In this document: positions 52,638-61,077 of the stretch, one piece after another | Layout of the letters: each line of letters begins with the position of its first letter | How positions within the stretch are numbered: the stretch's first letter is position 1 | Source: Vibrio campbellii CAIM 519 = NBRC 15631 = ATCC 25920 | Lineage (GTDB): Bacteria > Pseudomonadota > Gammaproteobacteria > Enterobacterales > Vibrionaceae | DNA: 64,000 bases | Assembly (NCBI RefSeq): GCF_002163755.1 | Contig: NZ_CP015864.1 | Coordinates: 1,488,001 to 1,552,000 of the forward strand | Direction of reading: 5' to 3' | Notes under the pieces: generated by a model | What the model was told of the DNA's origin: nothing | Databases searched by the model: none | Seen by the model: the letters and a program-made list of their open reading frames with translations, nothing else | Position numbers and translations under genes: made by a program

Positions 52638-53735
52638 ATGAAATACGATTTTATTATTATCGGAGGCGGTTTAAGCGGTCTCTACACCGCAGCTTACCTA
52701 GAGAAAACAGGGCATAGCTACTTGCTACTTGAGGCGAGAAGCAGACTCGGCGGTCGAATTATTTCTTCTTCGAGCTTGGCTGCACACAGTCAAAGTGACC
52801 AATTTGATCTCGGTCCATCGTGGTTTTGGCCCAACATGAACCATCGCGTCATGAGGCTCGTCGACAACTTATCGCTGCCCATCTTAGAACAGTACGAAAC
52901 AGGCGATATGTTAATCGAACAATCCGGGCAGGCTGGTATTCGTCAAGTTTCGAATCAGTTCTTTTCTTCTCCTCAATCCATGAGAGTATCGGGTGGCATG
53001 GCGCAATTGGTGGCGGGAGTGACAAAGTTACTCAACCCAGAAAACATCAAATATGAACATCAAGTACACGCAGTAAGCCATAATGAAGCTCAAGGTTATA
53101 GCGTCGATGTCATCCACCAAGCAGAACAGCTGACTTTAGAGAGTGAGAACATCATCTTTGCGCTCCCTCATCGTTTGATTGCTAATAACATCCGCTTTAC
53201 GCCAGCCCTTCCAGAAACGGCGTTGAACGCGCTGGACAAAACGCCCACATGGATGGCCGCTCACGCGAAATTCTTCGCCATTTATGACCGACCTTTCTGG
53301 CGTGAAAACGGATTGTCCGGTTACGCAAACAGCCAAGTTGGTCCATTGGTGGAAATTCATGACGCCAGTGCTGAAAATGGTCATGCCGCCCTGTTCGGTT
53401 TTATCGGTTACGATGCTCAAACTCGCGCGAAACTAGGCGCTACCGAATTGAAAACCATGGCCGTTGAGCAACTAGCGCGACTCTTTGGCCCTGAGGCCTA
53501 TAACGTCACGGAAGTAAAACTGCTGGACTGGTCGAAAGAGGCATACACAGCGGTTGAAAAAGATCACACCATGCCAACTCATCATCCGCGTTATGGGCTC
53601 AACGCATCACTTACGCACTTAAGCCAGCAAGGAATGTATTTTGCGGGAACGGAATCAGCAAAAGAGTTCGGCGGATTTATTGAGGGCGCATTAGAAGCAG
53701 CAGAGAGTGTGATCGAACAGCTCGCCGCTCGTTAA
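52638..53735 (+). CDS. FAD-dependent amine oxidase-like protein
   Basis: This 365-residue flavoprotein of the amine oxidase/monoamine oxidase superfamily has an N-terminal dinucleotide-binding fold DFIIIGGGLSGLYTAAYLEKTG, with LLLEARSRLGGRI following and a C-terminal FAD-binding stretch GMYFAGTESAKEFGGFIEGALEAA. It is shorter than typical MAOs. The substrate may be an amine or other reduced compound. It is divergent from its presumed TetR repressor, with two operator-like sites. AAGGGC precedes the ATG. Confidence 0.88.
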   Translation: MKYDFIIIGGGLSGLYTAAYLEKTGHSYLLLEARSRLGGRIISSSSLAAHSQSDQFDLGPSWFWPNMNHRVMRLVDNLSLPILEQYETGDMLIEQSGQAGIRQVSNQFFSSPQSMRVSGGMAQLVAGVTKLLNPENIKYEHQVHAVSHNEAQGYSVDVIHQAEQLTLESENIIFALPHRLIANNIRFTPALPETALNALDKTPTWMAAHAKFFAIYDRPFWRENGLSGYANSQVGPLVEIHDASAENGHAALFGFIGYDAQTRAKLGATELKTMAVEQLARLFGPEAYNVTEVKLLDWSKEAYTAVEKDHTMPTHHPRYGLNASLTHLSQQGMYFAGTESAKEFGGFIEGALEAAESVIEQLAAR

Positions 53736-53798
53736 ATTGCATTATCCATTCATTTATGGGGAGATTATTGCTCCCCGTAACCCACTCGTTCCTTACCT

Positions 53799-53849
53799 CT
53801 ACTTCTACTTCTACTTCTACTTCTACTTCTACTTCTACTTCTACTTCTA
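53799..53849 (+). repeat. Hexanucleotide microsatellite (CTACTT)8
   Basis: Eight perfect copies of CTACTT (53799-53846) followed by CTA lie in the 213-base gap between the amine oxidase and TrmH-like genes, about 100 bases upstream of the latter. Such tandem repeats change length by slipped-strand mispairing and could vary promoter spacing. Confidence 0.95.
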
Positions 53850-53948
53850 AAAAATATTGTGATAGTACTTCTGGCGGGTTAAGTCCATAATCCCACGCTC
53901 AACGAGCATCAAGCTCTTATCCTAAAACCATTAAGTAGAACAACAGCA

Positions 53949-54464
53949 ATGACAGCACAGTCAACGGTCATTCTTGGACTGTATAACCCTAAAGATCCAA
54001 CCAATGTGGGCGCGGTGATGCGCGCAGCGGGGTGTTATGACGCCACGCAAGTTCGTTATAACGGCACTCGCTATAATCGTGCGGTAAAATTCCGAACCGA
54101 CACCAAGAATATGCACGAACGTATCGATTTGGTCGAAATGGACGATCTCACCGCTCACCTTGCTGAAGACATGAAAGTGGTGTGTGTTGAGTTGGCCGTC
54201 GGCGCGACTGCGTTGCCTCTTTTTACCCACCCAGAAAACGCGGTGTATATCTTTGGCCCAGAAGATGGCTCACTTCCGCAAGAGGTTGTCGATAAGGCCG
54301 ATCACGTGGTGTATGTACCCACCAATGGCTGCATGAACTTGGCGGCAACAGTCAATGTTGTCTTGTATGATCGTTTGGCGAAAAACCTTGGCACGATTGA
54401 CGACCATCAACAAGTAATTGTAAATCGAGATAACAAGAATCGATTGAGAGTCAGAGCTGATTAA
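53949..54464 (+). CDS. TrmH/SpoU-family RNA methyltransferase
   Basis: This 171-residue knotted SPOUT methyltransferase should 2'-O-methylate a tRNA or rRNA residue using S-adenosylmethionine. It has NPKDPTNVGAVMRAAGCY (motif 1, N..NvGa.mR), YIFGPEDGSLP (motif 2) and MNLAATVNVVLYDRLA (motif 3). It lacks the extra N-terminal domain of some relatives, as TrmL does, but the target is not determinable. A hexanucleotide repeat tract lies upstream. Confidence 0.9.
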   Translation: MTAQSTVILGLYNPKDPTNVGAVMRAAGCYDATQVRYNGTRYNRAVKFRTDTKNMHERIDLVEMDDLTAHLAEDMKVVCVELAVGATALPLFTHPENAVYIFGPEDGSLPQEVVDKADHVVYVPTNGCMNLAATVNVVLYDRLAKNLGTIDDHQQVIVNRDNKNRLRVRAD

Positions 54465-54568
54465 GTAGTTTATCTGCATCTAAATTAAAAATAAGTTGCT
54501 CTGTAGACCCACTAAGTAACATTGTAGCTTCAGCTTAATATTCAAAGTCGGTCTCAGACAATAAAATG

Positions 54569-54597
54569 AATAGGAGCGAAACAACGGCTCCTATTCC
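54569..54597. terminator. Hairpin between convergent genes
   Basis: AATAGGAGC / GCTCCTATT stem between the TrmH-like and redoxin genes. The T run is weak on both strands, so efficiency is uncertain. Confidence 0.55.
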
Positions 54598-54620
54598 TTG
54601 AGTTATAATTGCGCAGTTAC

Positions 54621-55172
54621 CTAATGGGCTGAACACTTTGTGTTATCAGGATAATTCGGCTGCGAGGGCTCTCTATCTAGGTCAACCCTATCGTTTGCTG
54701 GACTCGTTTCAAACAGTAATGACGAAACTATTTTACTAAGAAGCATGTCTTCGATTGAACCATGATGAGTAAACCGAAGTTTGCCAAATTTATCAATCAG
54801 CACCAAGCAAGGTGTTCCAGACAATTGATACTCACTCATTGTTATTGGAATTGAATTATCCGACGGAGCATCTACCGCGATAGGAAAACTCAGACGATAT
54901 TCATGAATAAAGGCTTTGAGCGATTCAAGCTGCATTGCTTGATGATGTTCGAAAACGGTGTGCAACCCGATCACAACCACGTCTTCTTGCTGGAAAAAAT
55001 GCGCTAATTTTGCTGCTTGTGGTAGCCCGTAACTAACGCAACCAGGACACAACATTTGAAATGTATGTAGAACGACAACTTTCCCTTTTAACTCTCTGAT
55101 GCGCAAAGGGGTGTCAGTGTTTAACCAGTGTGAGACTGTTAGCTCTGGTGCTGTTGGATATTGATTCATCAT
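54621..55172 (-). CDS. Thioredoxin-fold (redoxin) protein
   Basis: This 183-residue redoxin/AhpC-TSA-type protein has active-site motif CPGC (VVVLHTFQMLCPGCVSYGLP, about residues 42-45) and the cis-Pro region LSGTPCLVLIDKFGKLRF. No signal peptide is seen. It is seven bases downstream of a gene for an exported protein and in the same operon, divergent from a MarR regulator with a cysteine cluster. Together this suggests a thiol or oxidant-response module, which is inferred. Confidence 0.85.
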   Translation of the reverse strand: MMNQYPTAPELTVSHWLNTDTPLRIRELKGKVVVLHTFQMLCPGCVSYGLPQAAKLAHFFQQEDVVVIGLHTVFEHHQAMQLESLKAFIHEYRLSFPIAVDAPSDNSIPITMSEYQLSGTPCLVLIDKFGKLRFTHHGSIEDMLLSKIVSSLLFETSPANDRVDLDREPSQPNYPDNTKCSAH

Positions 55173-55179
55173 ATTTTCC

Positions 55180-55932
55180 TTATCGATTTACTTCCCCAGG
55201 TAATGACAAATCGCCGGATGCAACGTCAAACACATCAACCACACAAAGCAACGGTGAATGGGCACTTGCATTGACTCTGAGACCTGACGTTACACCATCA
55301 AATTTTGCTAGTTCAAGTGCTCCTGCGTCTTCAAATTGCACACTCACGTTTAAAGTATTGCCTTCGAAATTTGGCTTATAGTCAGGACTGTCAATTAATA
55401 TAGGTAGACCAGGCCATGTTTGCGGTAATTTAGGAGTTGCTCCCTCCGGGATATCAACAACACCGAGTGCACCCGCCCCACATTTTTCATTTGGTTCTAA
55501 CACGACCCAATGACTGTGCCAAACATTACCATCATTGGTCTTATCACCATCACCATTTTCGTCATAGAGCGGTGTGTCATCAAAGTCCGGATGAGCGGTT
55601 ACAGCCAATGCCAGTATCCCTGCATTATCCTCAAAGCCAACTTGGCCACTATTCAATGTTGTTGGCCAGACGTAAGAGAACACCTCGCTCCCTGCCAATT
55701 TGCCTGTTGGCGTCGGTTTGATACCCCCAGCTCGCTCAGACACCGCCATGTGGAAAGTAGCAATATTGTCTTTGGTTGAGATCTTGGTGTGAATAATGTC
55801 AAACGATGACAAGGTGCCTGTACTTGGTTGAGATTGAATACCACCAGTATGCTTTGCATGTGCGAAGCTCTGCCCAGAGCCCGTAGTCAGTGATGCAGCT
55901 AATATTGATAAAGCAAGTTTAGAAATTTTCAT
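55180..55932 (-). CDS. Exported protein of unknown function
   Basis: This 250-residue protein has a clear signal peptide (residues 1-25, ..GQSFA-HA) and a soluble, beta-rich mature domain with an acidic calcium-binding-like loop DENGDGDKTNDGN and the motif VWHSHWVVLEPNEKCG, which could bind metal through its His and Cys. I do not recognise a named family. It is the first gene of an operon with a redoxin. A perfect palindrome, GTATCGA-G-TCGATAC (55949-55963), precedes it. Confidence 0.75.
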   Translation of the reverse strand: MKISKLALSILAASLTTGSGQSFAHAKHTGGIQSQPSTGTLSSFDIIHTKISTKDNIATFHMAVSERAGGIKPTPTGKLAGSEVFSYVWPTTLNSGQVGFEDNAGILALAVTAHPDFDDTPLYDENGDGDKTNDGNVWHSHWVVLEPNEKCGAGALGVVDIPEGATPKLPQTWPGLPILIDSPDYKPNFEGNTLNVSVQFEDAGALELAKFDGVTSGLRVNASAHSPLLCVVDVFDVASGDLSLPGEVNR

Positions 55933-55948
55933 TGTTTCTTTCCATTTA

Positions 55949-55963
55949 GTATCGAGTCGATAC
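55949..55963. promoter_or_regulatory. Probable MarR operator
   Basis: GTATCGA-G-TCGATAC is a perfect 15-base palindrome in the 93-base divergent promoter of the exported-protein/redoxin operon and the MarR gene. A related TAGTCGATACTA lies at 56008-56019, next to the MarR start. Confidence 0.7.
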
Positions 55964-56025
55964 CAAACAGGTTAACTGTGCGACTTACTCTTGTCAATAT
56001 TGTTTTTAGTCGATACTATCTACCG

Positions 56026-56619
56026 ATGAACACTGAAACTCTATATCACCTGCTTGACAGAATTGGCAATCTCCTCAGAAATGAGGTACGTGCCGCTTTA
56101 GTCCTTCACGGACTTCAACCTATCCACTTTGAAGCTCTTTATTATTTATCAATTTGTAATCGATTTTCTGATACACCCAAAGCAGTAACTGAGTATTTGG
56201 GCCTGACAAAAGGTACCGTTTCTCAGAGCTTAAAAGTGCTTGAGACAAAGGGGTTCCTCACTAAAAAACCTGATATAGAAGATAAAAGGATGACTCACTT
56301 GGTCGTCTCATCACAGGGTAGAAAGTTGATCACAGAAATTTTCCCACCTCCTTTGCTACAGCATGCTGTTGCAAGTAATAAATTGACCGACAACGGGTTG
56401 GACGCTCGAGCGTTGCAGGACCAATTACAAAGCCTGTTACGATCAATTCAAACAGAAAACAAGCGGCATACCTTTGGTGTATGTGCAACTTGTGAGCATA
56501 ACCAATCTCTTACCGGAGGTAGATATTTATGCGGATTGACCAACGTCGTTTTGTCACCAGATGAGACAACGTTAATTTGTATTGAGCACACGGAAAGAAA
56601 GGCACCCTCAAGTACTTGA
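56026..56619 (+). CDS. MarR-family regulator with C-terminal cysteine cluster
   Basis: This 197-residue MarR-type winged-helix protein (LGLTKGTVSQSLKVLETKGFLTKKPDIEDKRMTHLVVS) has an extra C-terminal segment with four cysteines (C153, C156, C169, C185: CATC ... LC ... IC), which could bind zinc or an iron-sulfur cluster or sense thiol oxidation. ATG 56026 is used because upstream sequence includes the operator-like TAGTCGATACTA. It is divergent from the exported-protein/redoxin operon and probably represses it. MarR proteins normally have about 140-160 residues, so the tail is additional. Confidence 0.85.
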   Translation: MNTETLYHLLDRIGNLLRNEVRAALVLHGLQPIHFEALYYLSICNRFSDTPKAVTEYLGLTKGTVSQSLKVLETKGFLTKKPDIEDKRMTHLVVSSQGRKLITEIFPPPLLQHAVASNKLTDNGLDARALQDQLQSLLRSIQTENKRHTFGVCATCEHNQSLTGGRYLCGLTNVVLSPDETTLICIEHTERKAPSST

Positions 56620-56881
56620 GTTGGTAGAGGCCTAATTCAGCAATTAGCTTTTATGAGAGTAACGGGAGTAGTTACGGATAAACCTCTTATAACCATACTC
56701 TCAGAAGGCAGCAGTACCTTCAAAATGTTATATAAGCTTGGCAAATAGTTAGGTTTTTATAAGGGTAAGAGGAAAACTGACAAAGCGTAGAAGACCAGTT
56801 TTGTTAAGGTAGCCTCAACATCTTAGTAGTTTTGTGCTGAGGGCGAGAGCAGCCGCCTTTCAAGTAAGACGGCTGGATTTA

Positions 56882-58819
56882 TTACTTTTCAGAAATAACG
56901 CAACTAATTCGGTGAGTAGTATCATTTCTCCTCGGGTACGGGTGTTTATCCTTTAAATTGAGAATCCAGTGGCTATCTGGAAAGTTATCATTTGCTTGCT
57001 CATTATTCCAATACGTTCCGTAACCCTCGTTGCTGCTCCAAGGCCAACCATGGTTGGGGCCAACATATTCATTTACCAGCTTACGCAGCTGATCAGGCCT
57101 TGGAATCATCCCCCCTTGTTCAGAGCAATATTGTAACGCCTCAGCGTAATTCAATAAGATCTCAGGTGGCTTAGAAAATATCAGTGTGCCCACTTGAATC
57201 GTTTCACTCTGCTCTTCTTGTACAGTTAGAGTAAAGTTATTATCAGTTCCCTGACCGCGATAATTAGCCGAAACTTCAGCATACTCTCCAGTGTTACCGA
57301 CAGCTTGAACTGTGTTGTAGTCTATTTTTTTAAAAGATGCATTACTGAGGACCAACTGAGAATCTCTAGTAACGTCTTCCTTTACAAAACCATCACTTGC
57401 AGAACCATAGGTCGCAATAACACGAAACATTCGCTTCTGATCTTTTGGCACATTGTCTGAATATGGTACGTCCGGTGTGTACAAATTATTGTCCGCATGT
57501 TCAACCTCAAGACTCGTTACAACGCCATCACCAACAGATAGTTGAATACCCTTTTCACCTACAAAGTTTGGTACCGCGGGTGTAACAACACTCGTGCTAC
57601 CAGGCTCACCGATTGCTTGAAAACGGTTGCTCGTTCCTTGGACTGACGTAAAGCTGGTTACATCACTGTTAGTCCATGATGCTACAGTACTTGTTATATC
57701 CTCTTCAAAAGTTTTATCACTACGACTGACGTCCCCTCTGTACACTCCGATAGCCTTTAAAGTACGGCTTAGATATCGTGGAACCAGTGCATTCGCTCCC
57801 TGGTCTATTTCAGTTCGTACTGCAATTAATTCAGCGGGCGATATGGAAAGTGTTACTTTATTGCTTATCTCTGATTGGTAATCGGAGAGAGAAGCCGTGA
57901 TGGTCGTTTTTTGACCGACATTGTCCTTACTACCAATCGCACGGAAAGTGTTATCTTTTTGCTCAAAAGCAAGATTGTTATCAGAGTTCCAGGAGACATC
58001 CTGTGTGACATCGATGTTTCCGAGGCCTTCAAACTCTGCGTCTGCCGTCAGCATTCGAGCTTGCCCACGAGGCACTGAGGTACTTTGCCCTTCGCCAATT
58101 TCAATATGAAGCTCTTTTAAAATAGGGTTAGAGACTTCCAACGTGCGGGGGTCACTGTAAACACCTTGATAACTCGCGGTCAGCACTGAATCAGATCCAA
58201 CATCACCAGAAGCGAGAAAGCGATTTTTCTGCTCGTTATCTTGTTCAAACCCATTACCTTGCTCCTGCCATCTCACCTCATTCGTACCATCGGTGATTCG
58301 ACCATCATTCCAATAGACGTCAGCACTATAAGATACCTTTAACCCCCTCGGTACTTCATCATTGACGAGCTTATTTTTGTCCAACTTTTTTGTTTCAATC
58401 TTATAAGGCTGGATGTCTACAACACGCTTAGTAATATGATTCGATTCCGCATCACTAGCGTTAACCCTTGACTTAACGGCATATACGTCAGCTTCCCCGG
58501 GATTGGTAGTATGGTAGTGCCCAGCATTAGAAGTCGGACATATGACGTCACAACCCTTCGTACTAAGCCAGCTAACCTCGCTGGTAATGTCACGTACTTC
58601 ATCTGTATTGTCGTAGTGGCCATAGGCTTTGAAGACAACTTCTCTATCAGGCAGTTCATCTTCCGTCTTTCCTCCCCCAGCGATCATTGATTGACTGATC
58701 TGCTGTATGTCGACTGAAATCAGGTGATCATGGGCAGTTTCTGAACTATCTGAACCTCCTCCACAGCCTTGAAGGCTAATCGCAGAGAGAATAAGTATGA
58801 TTCGTGGGTTTAGCGTCAT
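56882..58819 (-). CDS. Large lipoprotein with Ig-like repeats
   Basis: This 645-residue lipoprotein has lipobox LQGC (Cys19), followed by a Gly/Ser-rich linker and about five BIG2-type Ig-like repeats (each with VP(R/K)-x-(Q/L).. and a W-x-(S/N) ending, about residues 50-535). The C-terminal ~100 residues resemble the DUF823/invasin-type C-lectin-like unit (EALQYCSEQGGMIPRPDQLRKLV ... YWNNEQ ... RISCVISEK) found in Vibrio and enterobacterial surface proteins. It is probably displayed at the outer membrane and may act in attachment. The ribosome site is weak. It is monocistronic. Confidence 0.82.
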   Translation of the reverse strand: MTLNPRIILILSAISLQGCGGGSDSSETAHDHLISVDIQQISQSMIAGGGKTEDELPDREVVFKAYGHYDNTDEVRDITSEVSWLSTKGCDVICPTSNAGHYHTTNPGEADVYAVKSRVNASDAESNHITKRVVDIQPYKIETKKLDKNKLVNDEVPRGLKVSYSADVYWNDGRITDGTNEVRWQEQGNGFEQDNEQKNRFLASGDVGSDSVLTASYQGVYSDPRTLEVSNPILKELHIEIGEGQSTSVPRGQARMLTADAEFEGLGNIDVTQDVSWNSDNNLAFEQKDNTFRAIGSKDNVGQKTTITASLSDYQSEISNKVTLSISPAELIAVRTEIDQGANALVPRYLSRTLKAIGVYRGDVSRSDKTFEEDITSTVASWTNSDVTSFTSVQGTSNRFQAIGEPGSTSVVTPAVPNFVGEKGIQLSVGDGVVTSLEVEHADNNLYTPDVPYSDNVPKDQKRMFRVIATYGSASDGFVKEDVTRDSQLVLSNASFKKIDYNTVQAVGNTGEYAEVSANYRGQGTDNNFTLTVQEEQSETIQVGTLIFSKPPEILLNYAEALQYCSEQGGMIPRPDQLRKLVNEYVGPNHGWPWSSNEGYGTYWNNEQANDNFPDSHWILNLKDKHPYPRRNDTTHRISCVISEK

Positions 58820-59375
58820 TTTATTAAATTCCTAACACTGATTGGTGATTCTGCTATGAGTTGTCGTATCGTGCCAAATTTCATTAAGTAGTGATAAAAA
58901 ATCACTCACTACAACAAGAAAGAACCCATCATTTTTGCTGACAACGGAGGGCTGTAGTGGTCATTTGCCTATTTCATCGAGAGATTGAAAGTACGCACCC
59001 ACTTTTGGCGTTAGAGTTAAAAACAGGACAACGTTCAAGCTTTTTCTGCAGTTTGATAAGGATGCTGGCTAATTTATAAAACCGCTCAGCGATTTAACAA
59101 TAATATCATTGAGGTTTTTTTAAGCGTCAATTTTTTGTAAAACAAATGGCCAAACAGAAAGTAGGGACTAGATATTTAAATGAAGAGGCCTCCTGAGTAA
59201 CTCGACTGGAGAGGCCGCCTGCACAATAACTCAAGGGATAGCAACGTAAAGCTTTGAATAGGTGGGATATTAATATAGATTGATTAAAATGCTTCACTAT
59301 GCAAAAAAGAGCCTATATCGAAATATAGGCTCAAAGCAGTGAAAAAGTGTGCGTGATTTTTGATTAATATTTTGG
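58820..59375. other. Intergenic region upstream of the lipoprotein gene
   Basis: This 556-base region holds the lipoprotein promoter on the left, an imperfect GGCCTC/GAGGCC hairpin around 59185-59215 and the OsmC terminator on the right. No open frame looks real. Confidence 0.55.
59303..59333 (-). terminator. Terminator of the OsmC gene
   Basis: Minus-strand GAGCCTATAT / ATATAGGCTC stem followed by six T, about 45 bases after the osmC-like stop codon. Confidence 0.88.
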
Positions 59376-59921
59376 TTATGCAACGATAGCTGAAACTTTC
59401 ACCGAATCGCTAATGGTGCGGTAGTTTGGAGAGAACTGCTGTACGCTCGCAATGACTTCGTCATAATCAGCCTGAGTCCCCTCACCTTTTACTTCAAATT
59501 GAAATTGGATTTCATCAAAGCCAACCGGCGCTTCTTCGCTCACATTTAGGAAGCCACGTAAATCCAGGGCACCTTTGATGGTTAGTTTCACAGCGTCTAG
59601 CTTGATACCACGAGCACTCGCACCCGCAACAAACCCCACCATCATGCAACCAGCCATGCCGCCCAATAGGTAATCTTGAGGTGTTGGGTATGCATTGTTG
59701 CCCAATAGCTCTTCTGGTTCACCAACTTCGAAACTGAAGTCTTTGACGATTTCTTTTCCGCCAACCTTTTGATTCAAAGTACGGATTTCACTGTGAACGC
59801 CGCCTTTCCATTCGGCAACAATGCCGTATTCAGAGATCGCCTGCGTTGCGTCTTCAGTGATCACTTGAGTGTAAGCTGCTAGGTCATCGAGTTTAATGCC
59901 GTTTAGTGGTGAGTTATCCAT
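59376..59921 (-). CDS. OsmC-family protein
   Basis: This 181-residue OsmC/Ohr-fold protein may reduce organic hydroperoxides. The helix GGMAGCMMVGFVAGASARGI carries the one cysteine normally C-terminal of the peroxidase pair. The usual first cysteine and the conserved N-terminal Arg setting are not seen, so activity may differ from Ohr. It lies 101 bases downstream of an SDR gene on the same strand, with a hairpin between, in a region whose promoter bears the TetR-regulon palindromes. Confidence 0.85.
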   Translation of the reverse strand: MDNSPLNGIKLDDLAAYTQVITEDATQAISEYGIVAEWKGGVHSEIRTLNQKVGGKEIVKDFSFEVGEPEELLGNNAYPTPQDYLLGGMAGCMMVGFVAGASARGIKLDAVKLTIKGALDLRGFLNVSEEAPVGFDEIQFQFEVKGEGTQADYDEVIASVQQFSPNYRTISDSVKVSAIVA

Positions 59922-59970
59922 GATATGTCCTTGTTATTATTTGATGTCGTGTTTACTACTGAATTTTTAA

Positions 59971-60004
59971 TTGGGGCCTTTAGGGATGGGGTGAAAGGCC
60001 CCAA
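59971..60004 (-). other. Hairpin between SDR and osmC genes
   Basis: TTGGGGCCTTT / AAAGGCCCCAA, 11 base pairs, between co-directional genes, with only a short T stretch on the minus strand. It could be a partial terminator or stability element. Confidence 0.6.
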
Positions 60005-60022
60005 TTTGCACGTTTAGTGAGG

Positions 60023-60793
60023 TTAGTTACGGCCAGCCATTACGCCGCCGTCGACGTTAAGTACTGTGCCAGTTACCCAAGATGATTTGTCTGACAGTAA
60101 GTACTCAATCGCGTCCGCCACATCTTCTGTTGAACCGATACGGCCGATTGGGTGGAAGTCATTGAAGCCTTGTAGTGCTGATTCGATTTCTTCTTCCGCG
60201 ATAAATGACTTGTAAATCGTCGACATTACAACAGCTGGTGCTACAGCATTTACGCGTACGCCGTGATCACCAAGTTCTATTGCTAGGTTTTTCGTCAGAG
60301 CATGAAGACCTGCTTTTTGCATTGAGTACGCTGATGATGGCGTTGCTTTAATTGCTTGGTGAGCCCACATAGAACCGATATTTACGATCGCACCGCCACC
60401 GTGCGCTTTCATGTTTTTCGCCACGGCCTGAGTGATGAAGAAAAACGCGCGGTTCATGTCTAGTTGTAGGTCGTAATCACGCTCTGAGTGGTCAAGGAAA
60501 TCAACTGGTTTGAAAAAGCCAGCAGCATTAACCAAGTAACCAATATGACGTTTTTCAGCATTCAATTGTTCGATGAAGCTTTTCACTGCACTTGGGTCAT
60601 ACAGGTCAACTTGAGCGGTCTCTACCTGACCTTTGGTCACACTTTCTAAATCCTGTTTTGCTTCAGCGAGGTTGTTTTTATCGTGTGAAAGAATCATAAC
60701 AGGTACACCAGCTTTAAGAAGTCGTTCTGCTGTCGCTTTACCCATACCTGATGAGCCGCCTACGATAAGTGCAATTGAAGATGTGTTGAACAT
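60023..60793 (-). CDS. Short-chain dehydrogenase/reductase
   Basis: This 256-residue classical SDR has the NAD(P)-binding motif GGSSGMGKATAERL (residues 12-25), the NAG-like LVNAAGF, a catalytic Ser in VNIGSMWA, and the YSMQK (Tyr-x-x-x-Lys) active-site pair. It should oxidise or reduce an alcohol/ketone. The substrate is unknown. The promoter holds a perfect CTACCTACT-AATA-AGTAGGTAG palindrome and a second TATCTACC..GGTAGATA site, linking it to the TetR gene at 51.9 kb. Confidence 0.92.
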   Translation of the reverse strand: MFNTSSIALIVGGSSGMGKATAERLLKAGVPVMILSHDKNNLAEAKQDLESVTKGQVETAQVDLYDPSAVKSFIEQLNAEKRHIGYLVNAAGFFKPVDFLDHSERDYDLQLDMNRAFFFITQAVAKNMKAHGGGAIVNIGSMWAHQAIKATPSSAYSMQKAGLHALTKNLAIELGDHGVRVNAVAPAVVMSTIYKSFIAEEEIESALQGFNDFHPIGRIGSTEDVADAIEYLLSDKSSWVTGTVLNVDGGVMAGRN

Positions 60794-60818
60794 AATACGT
60801 TTCCTTTCCCTTATTTAC

Positions 60819-60840
60819 CTACCTACTAATAAGTAGGTAG
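60819..60840. promoter_or_regulatory. TetR-regulon operator before the SDR gene
   Basis: Perfect nine-base arms CTACCTACT / AGTAGGTAG around AATA, 25 bases upstream of the SDR start codon. Its core resembles the operator at 52599-52617. Confidence 0.7.
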
Positions 60841-60930
60841 TGTTTTTATTAAAAAAGGAGGTGGTTTGGGGCCCAGCTCCTCGTCAGTGGTTGCTACTTT
60901 AAGATCATATTATTTTTACGTCAACAACTT

Positions 60931-60950
60931 TATCTACCTACTGGTAGATA
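60931..60950. promoter_or_regulatory. Second TetR-regulon operator before the SDR gene
   Basis: TATCTACC / GGTAGATA, perfect eight-base arms with a four-base spacer, about 110 bases upstream of the first SDR operator centre. Two sites this far apart could allow looping. Confidence 0.7.
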
Positions 60951-61030
60951 TATTTTATCATTTCTTTATTATTCAATACTTTAATGCTAAATATTTTTTA
61001 TTTAATCCGCTCAAATCATCAATAAATACA

Positions 61031-61058
61031 AAAAAGGCCACAGATAAACTGTGGCCTC
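61031..61058 (-). terminator. Terminator of the intact gltS
   Basis: Minus-strand GGCCACAG / CTGTGGCC stem followed by six T, just after the gltS stop codon. Confidence 0.88.
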
Positions 61059-61077
61059 TATAAGCATTTTTATCAAT

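Noticed and set aside
53799..53849. CTACTT repeats as a CRISPR array
   Set aside because: The unit is six bases with no spacers and no cas genes; it is a simple microsatellite.
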